A model generated the notes under the pieces. That model saw only the letters and a list, made by a program, of their open reading frames with translations. It did not search any database and was not told where the DNA came from. Shown piece by piece: positions 25,555-38,050 of a DNA stretch of 64,000 nt; the stretch's first letter is position 1, and each line of letters starts with the position of its first letter. The DNA is taken from NCBI GenBank assembly GCA_036346395.1, contig CM070599.1, positions 35,021,232 to 35,085,231 of the forward strand. Direction: 5' to 3'. Source of the stretch: Hsuehochloa calcarea (lineage: Eukaryota > Streptophyta > Magnoliopsida > Poales > Poaceae). Both the position numbers and the translations under genes were made by a program.

Positions 25555-26251
25555 TCAAGCTTTTGTCATAGGAATGAATCCATGCTTAATAGCTGCCGAC
25601 CATGTCTTTTCGATGTCAGTCATATCATCTCCGCACTCATGCATGTCCCAACCTTCCAGAGCATGCACTATTCCAGCAATGCACCATGCACTCATCACCA
25701 TTCTTGGCAGCCAATTCTGTTCATACAGCCAGTAGACACATGTCAATGTCGATCTCATTATCTATTTTAGGCTTGGAGAAGAAGTTCGTGTACATCATAT
25801 GATCCCATTTTGCTTAGCTCAAAATTTACACAAACAGGTAATGAAACAATAGTTACCATATTATTATTACCTCACAGGTGTGGACGTTCTGCATTGTCTC
25901 TGGGATCTTCATTGCTGGGTTACTTAAGTAAGTGCAATCCTTGCGTGTCTTCTTAAGGGGAAACTGTGATGTAGGAATAAATATTGTTCCTTTTGATGCC
26001 CTCCATTGTTGTTCATCATCTATGTTATCTCCTATCCAGATCTGTTGCAGTGAAATTGTAATCATGAATATATTCTGCTTGACGGAGTGTTTGTTCCTTT
26101 ATTTATTCATACTATGCTAGTAACATAGATTTGCCCAGTAATTTTCTTCACATTTGGTGGTAGACAATATAGCATATTGCGTTAACAGCCATAAATGTGT
26201 GAATGGTGTTAAAACAGTTTATAGGTAAAGCATCCACCTTCCTATGATCCT

Positions 26252-26464
26252 TGTTAGACAGCCTTATATGGCTTGCGTGTGTGTGGGTCCTGCGCCAGGC
26301 ATTCTCCGCCGGCCGGCCCGGTGTTGATTTGGTTAGAGAGATTTGAGGAGATCTGTTTTGGTGTTGTTCCTATAAACCACAGATCTCCTCACTCCTATAT
26401 ATATGTACCTAGGTCTTCCAAATCAATCTATCAATCACATTCCACGCAACCTCATCTGCTTTCA
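26252..26464 (+). repeat. 5' LTR of the short copia derivative
   Basis: 213 bp; contains a TATA-like CCTATATATATG near its end; identical by eye to 26993-27205. Confidence 0.93.
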
Positions 26465-26992
26465 TGGTATCACGAGTCTAGGTTATCACCTGATTCCTCT
26501 TCCGCATCTAGCGACGCCTTCCCAGTATTCGCTTGCTCTCTAGCGCCCCACCCGTCTTCTTGCTCCATGGCTACACCTCCAGGCACTCCTCTCGCTGGCG
26601 CCGCCGTCCCTCCCGATGCCGCTGATGCCGATGCTGCTGCTGCTGCCCTCAGCGCATGGAGGATGCCGCGCCGCTAAAGAGAGGCCGAAGCGCAACCCTA
26701 ACGCCGCTCGTCCGTGTTCGGAGGCCGAAGCGAGACAACGTTGGTGTATTGTGACAACATCAGTACAGTCTACATGTCTTCAAACCCCGTTCAGCACCAA
26801 CGCACCAAGCACGTAGAGATCGATCTACACTTCGTTCGGGAGCGTGTTGCACTCGGTGATGTCCGCGTTCTTCATGTCCCTACGACATCCCAGTTCGCCG
26901 ACATTTTCACCAAGGGACTGCCGTCGTCAGTCTTCACGGAGTTCCGATCCAGTCTAAACGTTCGTTCAACCGACGATTCGACTGCGGGGGCG

Positions 26993-27205
26993 TGTTAGAC
27001 AGCCTTATATGGCTTGCGTGTGTGTGGGTCCTGCGCCAGGCATTCTCCGCCGGCCGGCCCGGTGTTGATTTGGTTAGAGAGATTTGAGGAGATCTGTTTT
27101 GGTGTTGTTCCTATAAACCACAGATCTCCTCACTCCTATATATATGTACCTAGGTCTTCCAAATCAATCTATCAATCACATTCCACGCAACCTCATCTGC
27201 TTTCA
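26993..27205 (+). repeat. 3' LTR of the short copia derivative
   Basis: 213 bp; identical by eye to 26252-26464; followed by TSD copy ATCCT. Confidence 0.93.
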
Positions 27206-27544
27206 ATCCTGTCATGTCTCTACTAGTGGTAACCCCTTATTGTGTATTTACTCTAGAATGCTTCTTTAGGATTTCCATCCCTTTTTTCACATAACTTTTA
27301 CCTGAGGTATTTCATCACTGGAGATTTTCAGATAGACAGCTCTACTCTCTGGAACTCGCAACTTGAGCATGTCATATACCTTCTTTTGATTCATGATTAT
27401 CTGCGCAAAATTATGTTGGTGGCTGTTTTCAAAATATTGAGAGCCAATCTTTTAATGTAAGATCATTTTATTGCAAAAAATGAGCTACTAAACGATACTA
27501 AAAGTTGATCCAAGGCAACCAAGTAGTGGGCTGATAGTGGTACC

Positions 27545-27798
27545 CAAGGATCCAAAATCCGGAACCGGAACAAAACCGTCCGGCGCCCATTCTCCGTTAC
27601 CGGCCGGTTACCGGAATTTCCAGAAAAAATTGGCTGGATTTCGTCAAATGGAATTTGAGTTCGGGATGAAACCGTCGGGATTTTGATTTTGATTTTGATT
27701 TTGATTTTGAATTTGAATTTGAAGGATTCCGGCCGGGATTTAGGATCCTGATCCCCACCAGTAAATCTAGTAACCGCCGGCTGGGATTTTGATCCTTG
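27545..27798. mobile_element. hAT-type MITE at a splice donor of the wax pseudogene
   Basis: 254 bp with terminal inverted repeats CAAGGATCCAAAATCC and (reverse complement of the right end) CAAGGATCAAAATCCC. It is flanked by a perfect 8-bp TSD GTGGTACC (27537-27544, 27799-27806), diagnostic for hAT. The interior carries a GATTTT/GAATTT hexamer run and CCGG-rich subterminal parts. No transposase. Confidence 0.92.
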
Positions 27799-28560
27799 GT
27801 GGTACCTGAATGCCTCTCTCACATAAAGCTGTAGCTGTGGCATGGGCCACCTTAGAACTACTTCCGGAAAGAAAAACTTGCTTTGTGTCTATAGGGATGC
27901 TCCTGAGCACCACTGCAGTTGCTAGACCACTTCCATCAACAAGCCGTACTCTTAGTTTTGGATTTTTTTGTAGAAATAGTTCACCACTTCCATTGAGTTG
28001 TTTTGCCTGGACCAACAAAATGAGGGTTAAACTCATCACCAACTGGTCAATCATTGCACTTTGGATAAGACAAAATGAAAACTCATTTGTAAGTTCTTTG
28101 CATGAGCAATTTGTGTGTACTGTGCATCTAACTTTTGTAATACTTTTAGTCAAAACCCTATTAATTCCATGAACTTGCTTGAAATAATCAACAGACAACA
28201 GGTTGTTCCTACTTGTATTTGAATGTCTTCTGATCAGATCAGAAGGTAAGTACAGAAAGAGAATTATGCGAGACAAGTATGGTCATCATGCCTGATTTAA
28301 CAGTCCTAGACTGAGCACTCTGGCCCCTCTTCCATCAGCATCTAATAGTGCCTTCTCAATTAAGCTGTTGATGGATTCTTAGCACTTTGCAAAATTATTG
28401 AAGCGTACGAATCATACAGCACGAGAAACCCATTACTTGGAAGTTGTATCTTGGTATTGCCCATGTTTGCATCCTGAACTTCTTCAGTTTGAGTCTCTCA
28501 ACTACGAACGCAAAAGATCCATAAACCCATGCCAGTACCATCGACAGCCATGCCACGGGC

Positions 28561-28810
28561 CAGGGATAGAAATCCCGGTCCCGGGGCATTTCCCACCGGC
28601 CGGAAACGGTAACCGGTCGGTTACTGGCTGGTTACCGTTCAAATCGGAAAAATCCCGGATAAAAATCGTTTGAATTTGATTAAAAACCAGCCGAATTTCG
28701 AAATTTAAAATTTGAATTTGCAAAACCCAAGAAAACTAACCGGGATTTTTAATCCCGACCCCGGCCGGTAACTGGTAACCGGCGGTTACCGGCCGGGATT
28801 TTATTCCCTG
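28561..28810. mobile_element. hAT-type MITE inside a coding exon of the wax pseudogene
   Basis: 250 bp with terminal inverted repeats CAGGGATAGAAATCCCGG and (reverse complement of the right end) CAGGGAATAAAATCCCGG. The 8-bp TSD is CCACGGGC/CCACCGGC (7 of 8 match). It interrupts the wax coding sequence between WPV and AWLSMVLAW. Subterminal GGTAACCGG motifs are shared with the MITE at 27545-27798, so the two belong to related families. Confidence 0.92.
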
Positions 28811-31171
28811 CCACCGGCCATATCATCGACATATACCATACAGGGTTGTCGGATGGTCTAGAGGCTATGGAGGCAATCCCAATCCTTGGATGATAAGTCG
28901 ACTGCAAGGTGGTCATATGCGTCAAGTGAACAAGGTCTGGTGTTTCTTCTGTTCCTTTCAGTGTTCTCTCATACAGCTCGTCACTTGAATTGTCCATGGT
29001 GTTGTATATGTAGTCGTAGAATGGCATAAACAGTGAGTAGTTTGTACGGAACCGGGTATGATGGAGAGAGTGAAACCTGTGGAACAAATAGCAGTGGATA
29101 ATTTAGTTCATGCTTTTGTGAAGCTATTACTAACCATTTAGATTTGCAATTGTGTGCAGAATCACTGGTCAGCTTTGACTAAGAATTCAATGGGTGATTG
29201 GATTCCAAGTCTTATCACCTGGTAGTATGTTGACAAGATTGTGAGCTTGATGTTAAACTGTTATACTTACGATGGAGTATACATGAGATACTTGAGAGGA
29301 GGGAAGACTTGGAAGATCCACTTTGGCACCAGCTCAAAATTGCAGTGCCCCATATTATTCATGAAGTTGATGTAAGCGATGTACAAGACAACGGCAAGCA
29401 CAGAACCACCGACCATAAAAATTGGTGTCTTCATGGGGATCGAAAACAACAGGAAATAAACCAAATGTTCAGCAAATGGATGGATGACAGCTGCCAATCA
29501 TATGGTAAAATTGCATCAGAATTAAAGACTGTTGTGATGTAGGCAAATTTGAAGTAGATTGGCTGTCGGAACTCGGAAGGACCAACAGCGTAACATCTCA
29601 TTTCAGAACTGTACTACAGTATCAGAAAACTATCCGTGTAGTTTCATTCTTTTTTTCTTTAGACTTATCTATGCTTTGAAATTCTTATGCTCACAGCCCA
29701 AGTTGTTCTCTCAGGAATTTGACTGATGCTATGGGTAGGTTGACAAAAATATCCATATTCCATAGTACTTTGATATCTTCTAGCACCCTTAGTAAATGTG
29801 CTAATACAAAGCACAATTTCATCTTTTACTGTTTTACCCTCTTCGAGCCATTGTTGTGAGAGAAAAAAATGATGGTAAAGTAACAGAAGTATGATCTGTA
29901 CAACTAATATAAATCATAGGTGCATTAACAAACATGAAATCCAGGAATGGCTTTAGATGTATAAAAGTGCAGACACCTTAACTTACCCTTTATGAAATAC
30001 TAAAATAACCACTATGATATAGTGCAAGGGGAGTGATACATTTGGATTTCTATGATGAGTTCTGTGCACTCTTGGCATCGTAACAGCATGTGGTGCTACT
30101 TCAGTAGTGACAAACTGGATGCGTATATCACATAAGAAAGGGTAACCTTTTTTAGCATATTTCCACTATCTGTCAATGCATACTGAGTTTGATCTAAAAT
30201 GTAGCACTCACGTGCTCTGTTTATCATTTGCAGGAACTGTAAGGTCTTTTGAGCCTTTGATGTGTGTGGAGATGCTTTCAGCCGGCACTTCTCTAGTGGT
30301 CCTGGCAGTTTTCAGAAATGGATTGGGGGAAAAAGGACATTGGTGAACTGAATGATGCAGGACAAAAGCATTAACATCATAGATCTGGAAAATGTTCTAA
30401 TTTCTAAAATTATTGTGCTTTTCTTAAAGCAATCAATAAAAAAGGCGAAGTACATGTGTCTTATTTCATGTGGACTGGTCATTATTTATTCTTATGTAAA
30501 GCTCTTCAATTCCTTGAACAGTGACACTAAGGTAACAAATGGGTTCTTGCGGGGTCCTCTGTTTGTGCGTAAGTTGGTGGTGTCATTGTGTTAACCCAGT
30601 TCTGAATGCTGTTACTTACAGGTTATGGGTTCAGTGACGATGGAGGCATGATGGTGCGAGTGGTAGCGCGAGTAGAGAAAATGGTGATGTAGCGCCCTGT
30701 GGAACCAGTAGTACAGGAACTCAACAGGGCCTATGTGATGGCTCCGTCAGTTCTCCACACCGGCATGAGGCTGACATTCAGGACAGCTGCGTAGGCCAGG
30801 TAGAACAGCAGCCCATTGAAGATGATCTGATCATCCCTGTACAGAGCGGTGAAGGATCGCGTAACATTGCAAGAACAGATGTGCTTGTGGTGGAGACTGT
30901 GTTCAGCAATACAAACGATTACTTGACCATCAGATTCCAGATATGTGTGCTTGTGCGAGTGCGAGTGAGACAGAAGTGGATCGCTGTGCATATGACTTAC
31001 CAGGACTGCTAGCTCTCGGTCCACGATGAGGTGCTTCCTGCGAGCGACCTGGTAGCGAGTCAGGCCGATCCAGATCTGGTTGTGGATCATCCTCAGCAGC
31101 AGGGCGGGTATAGCATGGTGGCGTATGGTGGCGGGTGCCGTGTGCGCCGCTGCAGGAGCCAGGACCAGGTA

Positions 31172-31519
31172 CTGTGCATGGATAGAACATTGGGTCAAGT
31201 ACTGGACGATAGGAGTAAATGGAATGAATGCATTGTCTGTAGAAGGCGACCTCATTGATGAAATCATCTATCTACGAATATGTGGATTCCAAATTTGCAT
31301 ATGAAATAAACAAAGGCTGTAGCTTCTTCCTGCTGTATGAGACGGCGGTGAAGAAGGGCGCTTCCCACCTCGCCTCGCCGGCGGGGCCCGCCTCCCGGCG
31401 CCACGCCGGGGACCTCTAAGGCGCTCACCGCCATACTCCACTCGCAGGAGTGTGGAAAACATGCCGGCGGAGAGCACCTCCATGTCCGTGAACATCTCAG
31501 CTAAGTAACATCACTTTCC
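31172..31519. other. Upstream flank of the wax pseudogene
   Basis: The expected short first coding exon of a GL1/CER1 gene is not recognisable here. A GC-rich block at 31360-31490 has open frames on both strands without family motifs. It could be the old promoter/leader or another insertion. Confidence 0.3.
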
Positions 31520-31785
31520 AGTTCTTGCTCCCCCATAGCTACTCGTCCAATAAGTGTTGTTCAGGCTGTCTCTACGGCCCCCTTCTGTGGCTCTCTTTTT
31601 TTGGGTCTGCATTTCTTTTTTGCTCTTGGTTAGTAATGTTTCGATCCCAACGCTTGCATACTCCTGCCCGTCATCGGTGGAAGCAGCATGCGCAAGGATG
31701 TGCCTTTGAATCCCTTATGCTGTCCAACTATTTCTTCGCAACTTGCGACCCGATCAACCCTCGGAGTCACTGCCCAACACTTCTG

Positions 31786-34571
31786 ATGGCCAAGATGATC
31801 TCGCGTGGTATTGTCATCTCGCCGGAAAGACTCATCGTTCTTCTTACCTCTCGTTTTGGAGGTCGCTCCATGGCTTACCGAGTGCAACAGTCCAGCGAGG
31901 GAATCTTTGAATTCAGTGTAGTGTCCGTTGGCATAGCAGCAGAGATCGCTTTGCGCGGTCGCTTGCAAGCTGGGTGCATACTGGAGACTCAGTACTCGGC
32001 ACTCAACTGTACATCTTTGCGCAACCAAACAACAGCAAAGGACAATCCGTGCCTGACAAAAGTGCTACAAAAATGGAAAGTCTGCAAAGCAAAACGATTT
32101 GATTCTTTTGAGTCCCGATAGAAGTGGGATTTCTACTGGATTCGCAGCCAATTCCCAACAAAGAAAATCACTTATGCAATCTGATAAAGTTGTCTCAACC
32201 AATGCCCGCTGCAGGCCAGCAAATATCCCTGTGCTGAGCAGTTCTTACCTCTGCCTCTTCAAACCTGCGCCTCAGCCTTTCCCTGGCCCTATGGACCTAC
32301 CCTCACTCAACACCCTTTTGCATGCATCAGAGCACCAGATCAAACATCCTATAAATCAGTTCTCCTTTCCCAAGCCTCTAGCTCATCAGCTCCAAAGATC
32401 TCAATCCCTTTCTTCCATAGTAAACCGAAGAACCTTGAAAGGAGATGTTACCACTGCCTTTCCTACTCCCACTTCGTTGCCCACTGTAGAGACCCCATAA
32501 TTTGCTGGTTTTGTAGGGGCAACGACCACGTAAAGAAAAACTGCCCTTTTGCTCTCCTTCCTATTAAGCAAGCTCGACCCCAAGGCACGTCCGCAACCAC
32601 CATGGAACCCATTGTGTTAGGACGTCCCACTTCGATAGATGTGCATTGCCCGCCAGCTAGAGACTTCAACTCTCTTGTTTCAGCAATCTCCGTTGAACTA
32701 GCTTCCCCGGCCGTCATTCCATGGCTGCGCTGCCTTTTTCACAATTACCTTGGCAACCCTCAGGTGCGCTTTGCGGCTGGAGGGATAGGCCACACCTTTG
32801 CGGTCTATCTCCGCCCAGAAGACCAACAACGCGCTCTCCGCAGCAGCCCTTTGAGAGCAGATGGGCGTGTCGTTAACATTTTCCCCCACAACCAAGGAGA
32901 CAATGCTTTCTTCTTTTATTACCGCTTCTTGGTCTGTCTTACCCTTGAAAAGTTCCCTCTGGAGCTTTGGGATAGACATGGAGTGGCTTCTAGCGTCTCT
33001 GGTTTTGCTAGCCTTGTCAACATCGATCATGCATGTCTTCGTGGGCATGACTTTGCGGCAATCTTTGTCATGGTCAAGGTAGAGTCTTTAGACCACATTC
33101 CACATCATCTAGCTTTTCACAAACCCGATGAAACAGGCGCCCTGGCTGATGTTTATATAAATGAAATTTGGGACATTGACAGTCCTTCCTTCCCTCCTTC
33201 CTTCCCTTCCCCTCCCCTCGTCCAAGACACCCACCACCACCCTTCCGTCGTCGCTCCAACCAAGTCCTCTCAAACTCTAGCAGCCAAACTAACACCCAAA
33301 ATCCTAGTACCCCAGGTCCAACCCGAGCAGTCAGCCCTCGTTTCGTCCCAGCCTCCCAATTTTCTAGAACGGCCTATCAAAACTCAGCCTTCCTCTTTCG
33401 AATGGGTGATCGGGCCAGGCGTACTTTACAGCAGAATGCAAACCCAAATCTCTTTGACCTCCTGGCTTTCCTAGCACAATCCAAGAAAGTGGAATTGGCC
33501 AACTACTTTGGGCACTCCTCATGCCACGGTTACCTTTGAACAAGGTGCTTTTCACATTTCCCTAGAATTGAGTCCCTGCCGAATTATTGAAACTTGGATT
33601 ATAGTCTCCCAAGTTGATGGACTGGATGAGCCAACCTTCCCTTGCTATAACACCAATTCAGGGACAATCTCTAGGAGAGCTATCGCACGCTGCTCTTCAG
33701 CATGCTTCTCGACAGCGATGAGGGACCGGTCTTGCCCCTGCTTCCTGCTGTGGATTGCCGTTACAAAGTTAAACCGGTCGTCCCGTTCACAACAATTGCA
33801 GCAGAGGTTGCAGTAGAGGTTTCACCACTCTCACTCTCTCCACTCTCGCAAAGCCCGGCACTACTGCCGCTAGACACCTTTCAAGCCTCCCTGTAGCGAC
33901 AGCAACCCATTTTCCTCCCATCCCCTCCTGTGTGCACCATGCAGCCTGCCATCACAGTTTTTCCTCCGATACTCCCAGAGCAAAGCCCAGTGGCAGTAGT
34001 GCCTTTAGAATCACCTCACTGCGTCCACTTACAAAAGTCAGCCAATCTTGTTTCTCAACCGGCTCCAAATACTCCGCTTCAGTCAAGTGCAATCAGCACA
34101 ATCGCTACCTCTCCCAACGCCTCAAAGCTGTTGCAATTACTTCCACCAAGTGATACTGGCAAGGATGGGATACCAGACCTCAACACATCACCAATATATG
34201 TCCTCGACTCCAATAAAAGCAAAAACAACAATTTGCAGGTCTATGTCAGGAGAAGTCCAAGAATACAGAAGACGTATGATGGAAACCACATCAGCATTGC
34301 AGACCGGGCTAGCCGTCGGGTTGCTGCCGCTGCACCGATTTTCTCGGCCGGTTCTACCTCTTCTAGTAGTCGCCGCCGCGGACGACCAATAGCAAGAAAG
34401 GTGGAGTCTGTTGCACCACTTCCAATCAAACTGAAGCCCAAGCCAACCTCCAAGGCCAAGATCAGAGAGCTTGAGGAGCTTTGTAGGATCAAGGCTACGT
34501 ATACCTTCAGGGAGGCAGCACTTGCAGATACGATGGCACATCCAGGCGCATGCACTTCCGGTCATGACTAA
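31786..34571 (+). pseudogene. LINE ORF1 (nucleic-acid-binding protein), frameshifted
   Basis: The N-terminal part at about 31786-32010 (MISRGIVISPERLIVLL, TSRFGGRSMAYRVQQ) resembles the DUF4283-like region of plant LINE ORF1. Two CX2CX4HX4C zinc knuckles follow at 32447-32542 (CYHCLSYSHFVAHC and CWFCRGNDHVKKNC). The long frame at 32602-33474 and the frame 33930-34571 form the rest. The latter ends in basic Ser/Arg-rich sequence with the VRRSPRI motif typical of these proteins. At least three frame changes separate the blocks. The family's role is to bind element RNA for retrotransposition; no intact product is possible. Confidence 0.75.
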
Positions 34572-34961
34572 TTTCGCTTTAATGCCCCCTAGCCCGGTTA
34601 AACCACCAGTTGTGTTGTCGTTCACTATTGTGCTTTTGTCTTTGCCCACCATGTTCAATCTCTCTGTTCCTGCTTCCATGTCGATCCCTAGGTCGATTTG
34701 GCTTTCCATAGTCCATTTTCACTCCCTAGTTTCTTTCTTCTGGTGTTTGTATCTCTTGCCTTGTAACACCGGTTGTCGGCTTTGGGTGGCTTCGCTTTGG
34801 TTGTCGATTTCCCACATCTCTTTGTTGCCTTTTCTATTTACTGTCACCCTTTTTCATTTTTCTGTTGCACAACCTGAACTCTCTTTTGGAGATAGCTTTT
34901 GCCTGAAGTTTGACTGGAAAGGTTTTCGACCAGACCATAGGAGCAATTCTCAACCCCCTTT

Positions 34962-37900
34962 ATGAAGGTGTTATCTTGGAATGTTCGTGGTTTGGGGGAT
35001 GAAGTGAAAACAACTCTAGTATTCCAGACTATACTAACTCTGAAACCAGATATTATCTGCTTACAAGAAACTAAGCTAGCAAGTATTGACATTGTTAAAG
35101 CTCATAGACTGCTGCCAGCAAGCTTGAGGAGCTTTCACTACCACCCATCAGCACAGACTTCGGGTGGACTTCTCACAGCTTGGAGTGGTTCAAAGCTTGA
35201 TGCCTCACTTCTACATGCAGATAGCTCTTCTCTCTCGATAAGCTTCCAGTCTAGGAATGACAGCCTAAAATTTAACATTACAAATGTCTATGCTCCTTTT
35301 GAGGATCACAACGGCAGCCCTTCTTTGATTCCTTATTAAACCTGCGTTTAAGCGTAACAGGAGCGTGGATGGTGTTAGGATATTTTAACATCTACAGATA
35401 TGCTCATGAAAAGAATAATGGCCAGCTAAATTTGAATGGCATGAACATTTTCAACAACTGGATTCGGGACCAGGGTCTCATTGATATAGACATCCCAAAC
35501 AAGAAATTCACATGGTCTAGCAAGAGAAGAAATCCGACTCTGATTAAGCTAGACATGATCCTTGTTGACATTGGTTGGAGTCAAATGTTCCAGGGTATTT
35601 CAGCGAAAGCAGAGTTGGCAATCACCTCTGACCAAACCCAATCACTGCAGAACTGTCTACCAACATTCCCCCCTCCAGTATTTTCAGATTTGAAAACTAC
35701 TGGTTGTCTATGCCAGATCTTCAGACTTTGGTATTGCAAAATTGGTCAAGAAACACTAGAATCTTATCCAGTGTTTCAGTTGTGAATCTAAAACTAAGAA
35801 GACTTCGGGCAGCGATCAGAGCCTGGCACAAACTGGAACCTAGCTTACCCAATCTACTTAGTAACAACAAATATACATCTGAGTACTTTGACAGCATTGA
35901 GGAATGGAGACCACTAACTGCCGTAGAATACATATTCAGGAGAAATATTTGTGTCAACATACAAAGGATAATGAAGCTCTCAACTTTAAAATGGAGACAG
36001 CGGGCAAAAATCAAATGGTGCAAGCTTGGTGATGAGAACACACACTTCTTCCACGTCACTTCAACGATCAATCAAAGGAAAAATAGTATAAAGGTTCTAA
36101 TTGACAATGGAATTGAACACTATGACACAACGTCAAAATTGCATATTGCGACTAAACACTTCAGAGAAACGTATAGCACGACAACACGCTGGTCACCCAA
36201 TATAAATCTCGCAGAGCTTTACCCCGAGGAGCAACAAAGCCTGCACTCCATATCAGTGGACTTCGATTGGGATGAAATATCGAATGTAATAAAGTAGTCC
36301 CTAAATAATAGAAGCCCAGGGCTAGATGGATTCACCAATGAATTCTACAAAAAAAAAAACTCAGAATGACTCTGAAGCCGGACCTGATACAGTTATTCAA
36401 AGATTTTTGGACAACACGTCTGGATCTTGCAGGAGTAAATATATCATACAACCAGCAAAGCACACATACTCATCAATGGTATGGTAGGCGAACAGGTTCA
36501 TTACAAACGAGGTGTACGCCAAGGAGACCCCCTCTCTCCATATCTCTTCATTCTAGTAGCTGATGTTCTACAAAGATTAATAAAGTAGGCTACAAACAAT
36601 GGCATAATCTCACCCCACTAGACATACAAGGATTTTCACCAATCTTACAGTACGCAGATGAGACACTGATTTTATTAAAAGGTACAGTGCAACAAATGTC
36701 GGTTCTCAAGGAATTCCTAGACACATTCTCTTGTTTCTCAGGATTAAAGATAAATTATCACAAGAGCACACTCATACCAATTCATATGTCAAATGAAGAT
36801 GCAAATACGACAGCTGCCATCTTACAATGTCCTATCAACTCCCTTCCATGTAACTATCTAGGCCTTCCTCTCGCTACGAACAGAATTCCACACAGTCTGC
36901 TACAACCGATAATTGACAAAGTGGATAGGAGATCATTTGGTTGGACCACAGCCTCTGCCTTGGGAGGTAGAGTGACAATGATCAACGCCGTACTATCAAC
37001 CATACCAACATACTACATGAGCTGCCTCAGGTGGTCGGACCGTAGTATTGATGCCATTGACAAAATTCGAAGAGCATTCCTTTGGCGAGGAGACAAGAAA
37101 ATGAACGGAGGTCACTGTCTTGTTGCCTGGACGACTGTCATTTTGCCAAAAGAACAAGGGAGGTTAGGACTAAGAGACCTCAGACTTCACAACCAAGCTT
37201 TACTTCTGAAATTTGCGGCAAAACTACTGTCTAATCATACGGACCCTTGCTTCCAATGGATAAGAATGCATTATATCCAAAATCACATACCGACACAACC
37301 TCGTCCTAGAGACACAACAATCTGGAAAACAATATCAGCAGTAATACAGGTAACATCTCATTTGACAAAAGTGGTCATTGGTAATGGAACACATACAATG
37401 TTTTTGAAGGATAACTGGACGATAATGGGATGATTTCAATTCAGTCTACCCACCCTATTCACCTTTGCGACTCATCCAAACTGCTCAGTCCGATCGCAAT
37501 TTAAGGATAACAATTGGACGATATCACTGCAACCAGTCCTTTCGCAACAAGCTACTTCAGAATATCAAGTACTGTGAGTTTTCTATCCACCCAACAACTG
37601 CAATCGGATATTTTGGATCAAAGGATAGCCCTATCAAGTATCAACCATGGCTGCACCGACTACATCGACTTTTTACAGAACCTTATCATTTCATGGCTTA
37701 GAATGGCCAACAATGGACTACACTTAGAATCGATCAATACCACACAGCTGCAGAGTCTTCCTATGGCTAGCGTTCAAAGGACGATTGAACACCAAAGATA
37801 ACATGACAGTTAAACATTGGACGCAAGACCCGCACTGCGACATCTGCGCTGCAACAGAAACGATTGATCATATTATTTTACGCTGCAAGCCTGCAGACAG

Positions 37901-38050
37901 TCTCTGGAGAAAATTAGTGCTTACAGAAGAAGCAAACTCATCTCAGAACATACTACAATTTCTAGAAAAGACTATGATAAAGGATAAAATTTTCGAAAAA
38001 TTTGGTCAATTTGTTTTGCTGCCTGCGCGTATTCGTTATGGACTCTAAGA
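34962..38050 (+). pseudogene. LINE ORF2 (endonuclease-reverse transcriptase), inactive
   Basis: The endonuclease starts MKVLSWNVRGLGD at 34962. Its first frame stops at 35339 and continues in another frame at 35369 (DIDIPNKKFTWSSKRR). The usual GDFN is GYFN here. RT begins about 35700; SPGLDGFTNEFY is at 36315. The stretch up to RQGDPLSPYLFILVAD (36512) is shorter than in intact elements, so part of the fingers/palm is deleted. The catalytic YADD is YADE at about 36655. The long frame 36687-37433 is the RT thumb/C-terminal region (YLGLPLATNRIP). A Cys/His motif (HCDICAATETIDHIILRC) lies at 37830-37890. Several independent lesions make it non-functional. Confidence 0.88.

Larger units (their letters stand above)
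26252..27205 (+). mobile_element. Internally deleted non-autonomous copia element with identical LTRs
   Basis: 954 bp in an intron of the wax pseudogene. LTRs at 26252-26464 and 26993-27205 (213 bp each) appear identical. They run TGTTAG...TTTCA and are flanked by perfect TSDs ATCCT (26247-26251, 27206-27210). A primer-binding-like TGGTATCACGAG follows the first LTR and a GCGGGGGCG purine-rich tract precedes the second. The 528-bp interior fuses a gag start (ATG at 26568, Ala/Pro-rich, 36 residues) to the last 80 or so residues of RNaseH (VYCDNISTVYMSSNP, FADIFTKGLP). No other domains remain, so it must have moved using proteins in trans. LTR identity implies very recent insertion. Confidence 0.93.
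25555..31171 (-). pseudogene. GL1/CER1-like wax-biosynthesis gene (aldehyde decarbonylase family), disrupted
   Basis: Nine exons are traceable: 31171-31001, 30836-30620, 29490-29271, 29076-28437, 28384-28292, 28006-27806, 27400-27302, 26041-25871 and 25716-25555. They cover most of a CER1/GL1 protein. N-terminal hydroxylase-type histidine boxes are present (HRALHHH and HSHHH in the second exon, HSLHH in the fourth). The WAX2 C-terminal domain is also present (NWLPRMVMSAWCIAG, ALEGWDMHECGDDM) and ends MTKA. Family members act in the ER on very-long-chain aldehydes to make cuticular alkanes. Defects: the first exon is not found; the 31001/30836 exon join is out of phase and lacks about ten expected residues; a frameshift with an in-frame TAG lies at 30731-30733; a MITE sits inside the fourth exon; the fifth exon opens with an in-frame TAA; and a possible GC donor follows 28292. 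Homology is strong; loss of function is a firm inference. Confidence 0.87.

Noticed and set aside
34188..34709. 173-residue minus-strand frame inside the LINE
   Set aside because: Opposite strand of the recognisable ORF1 C-terminal region; no family features.
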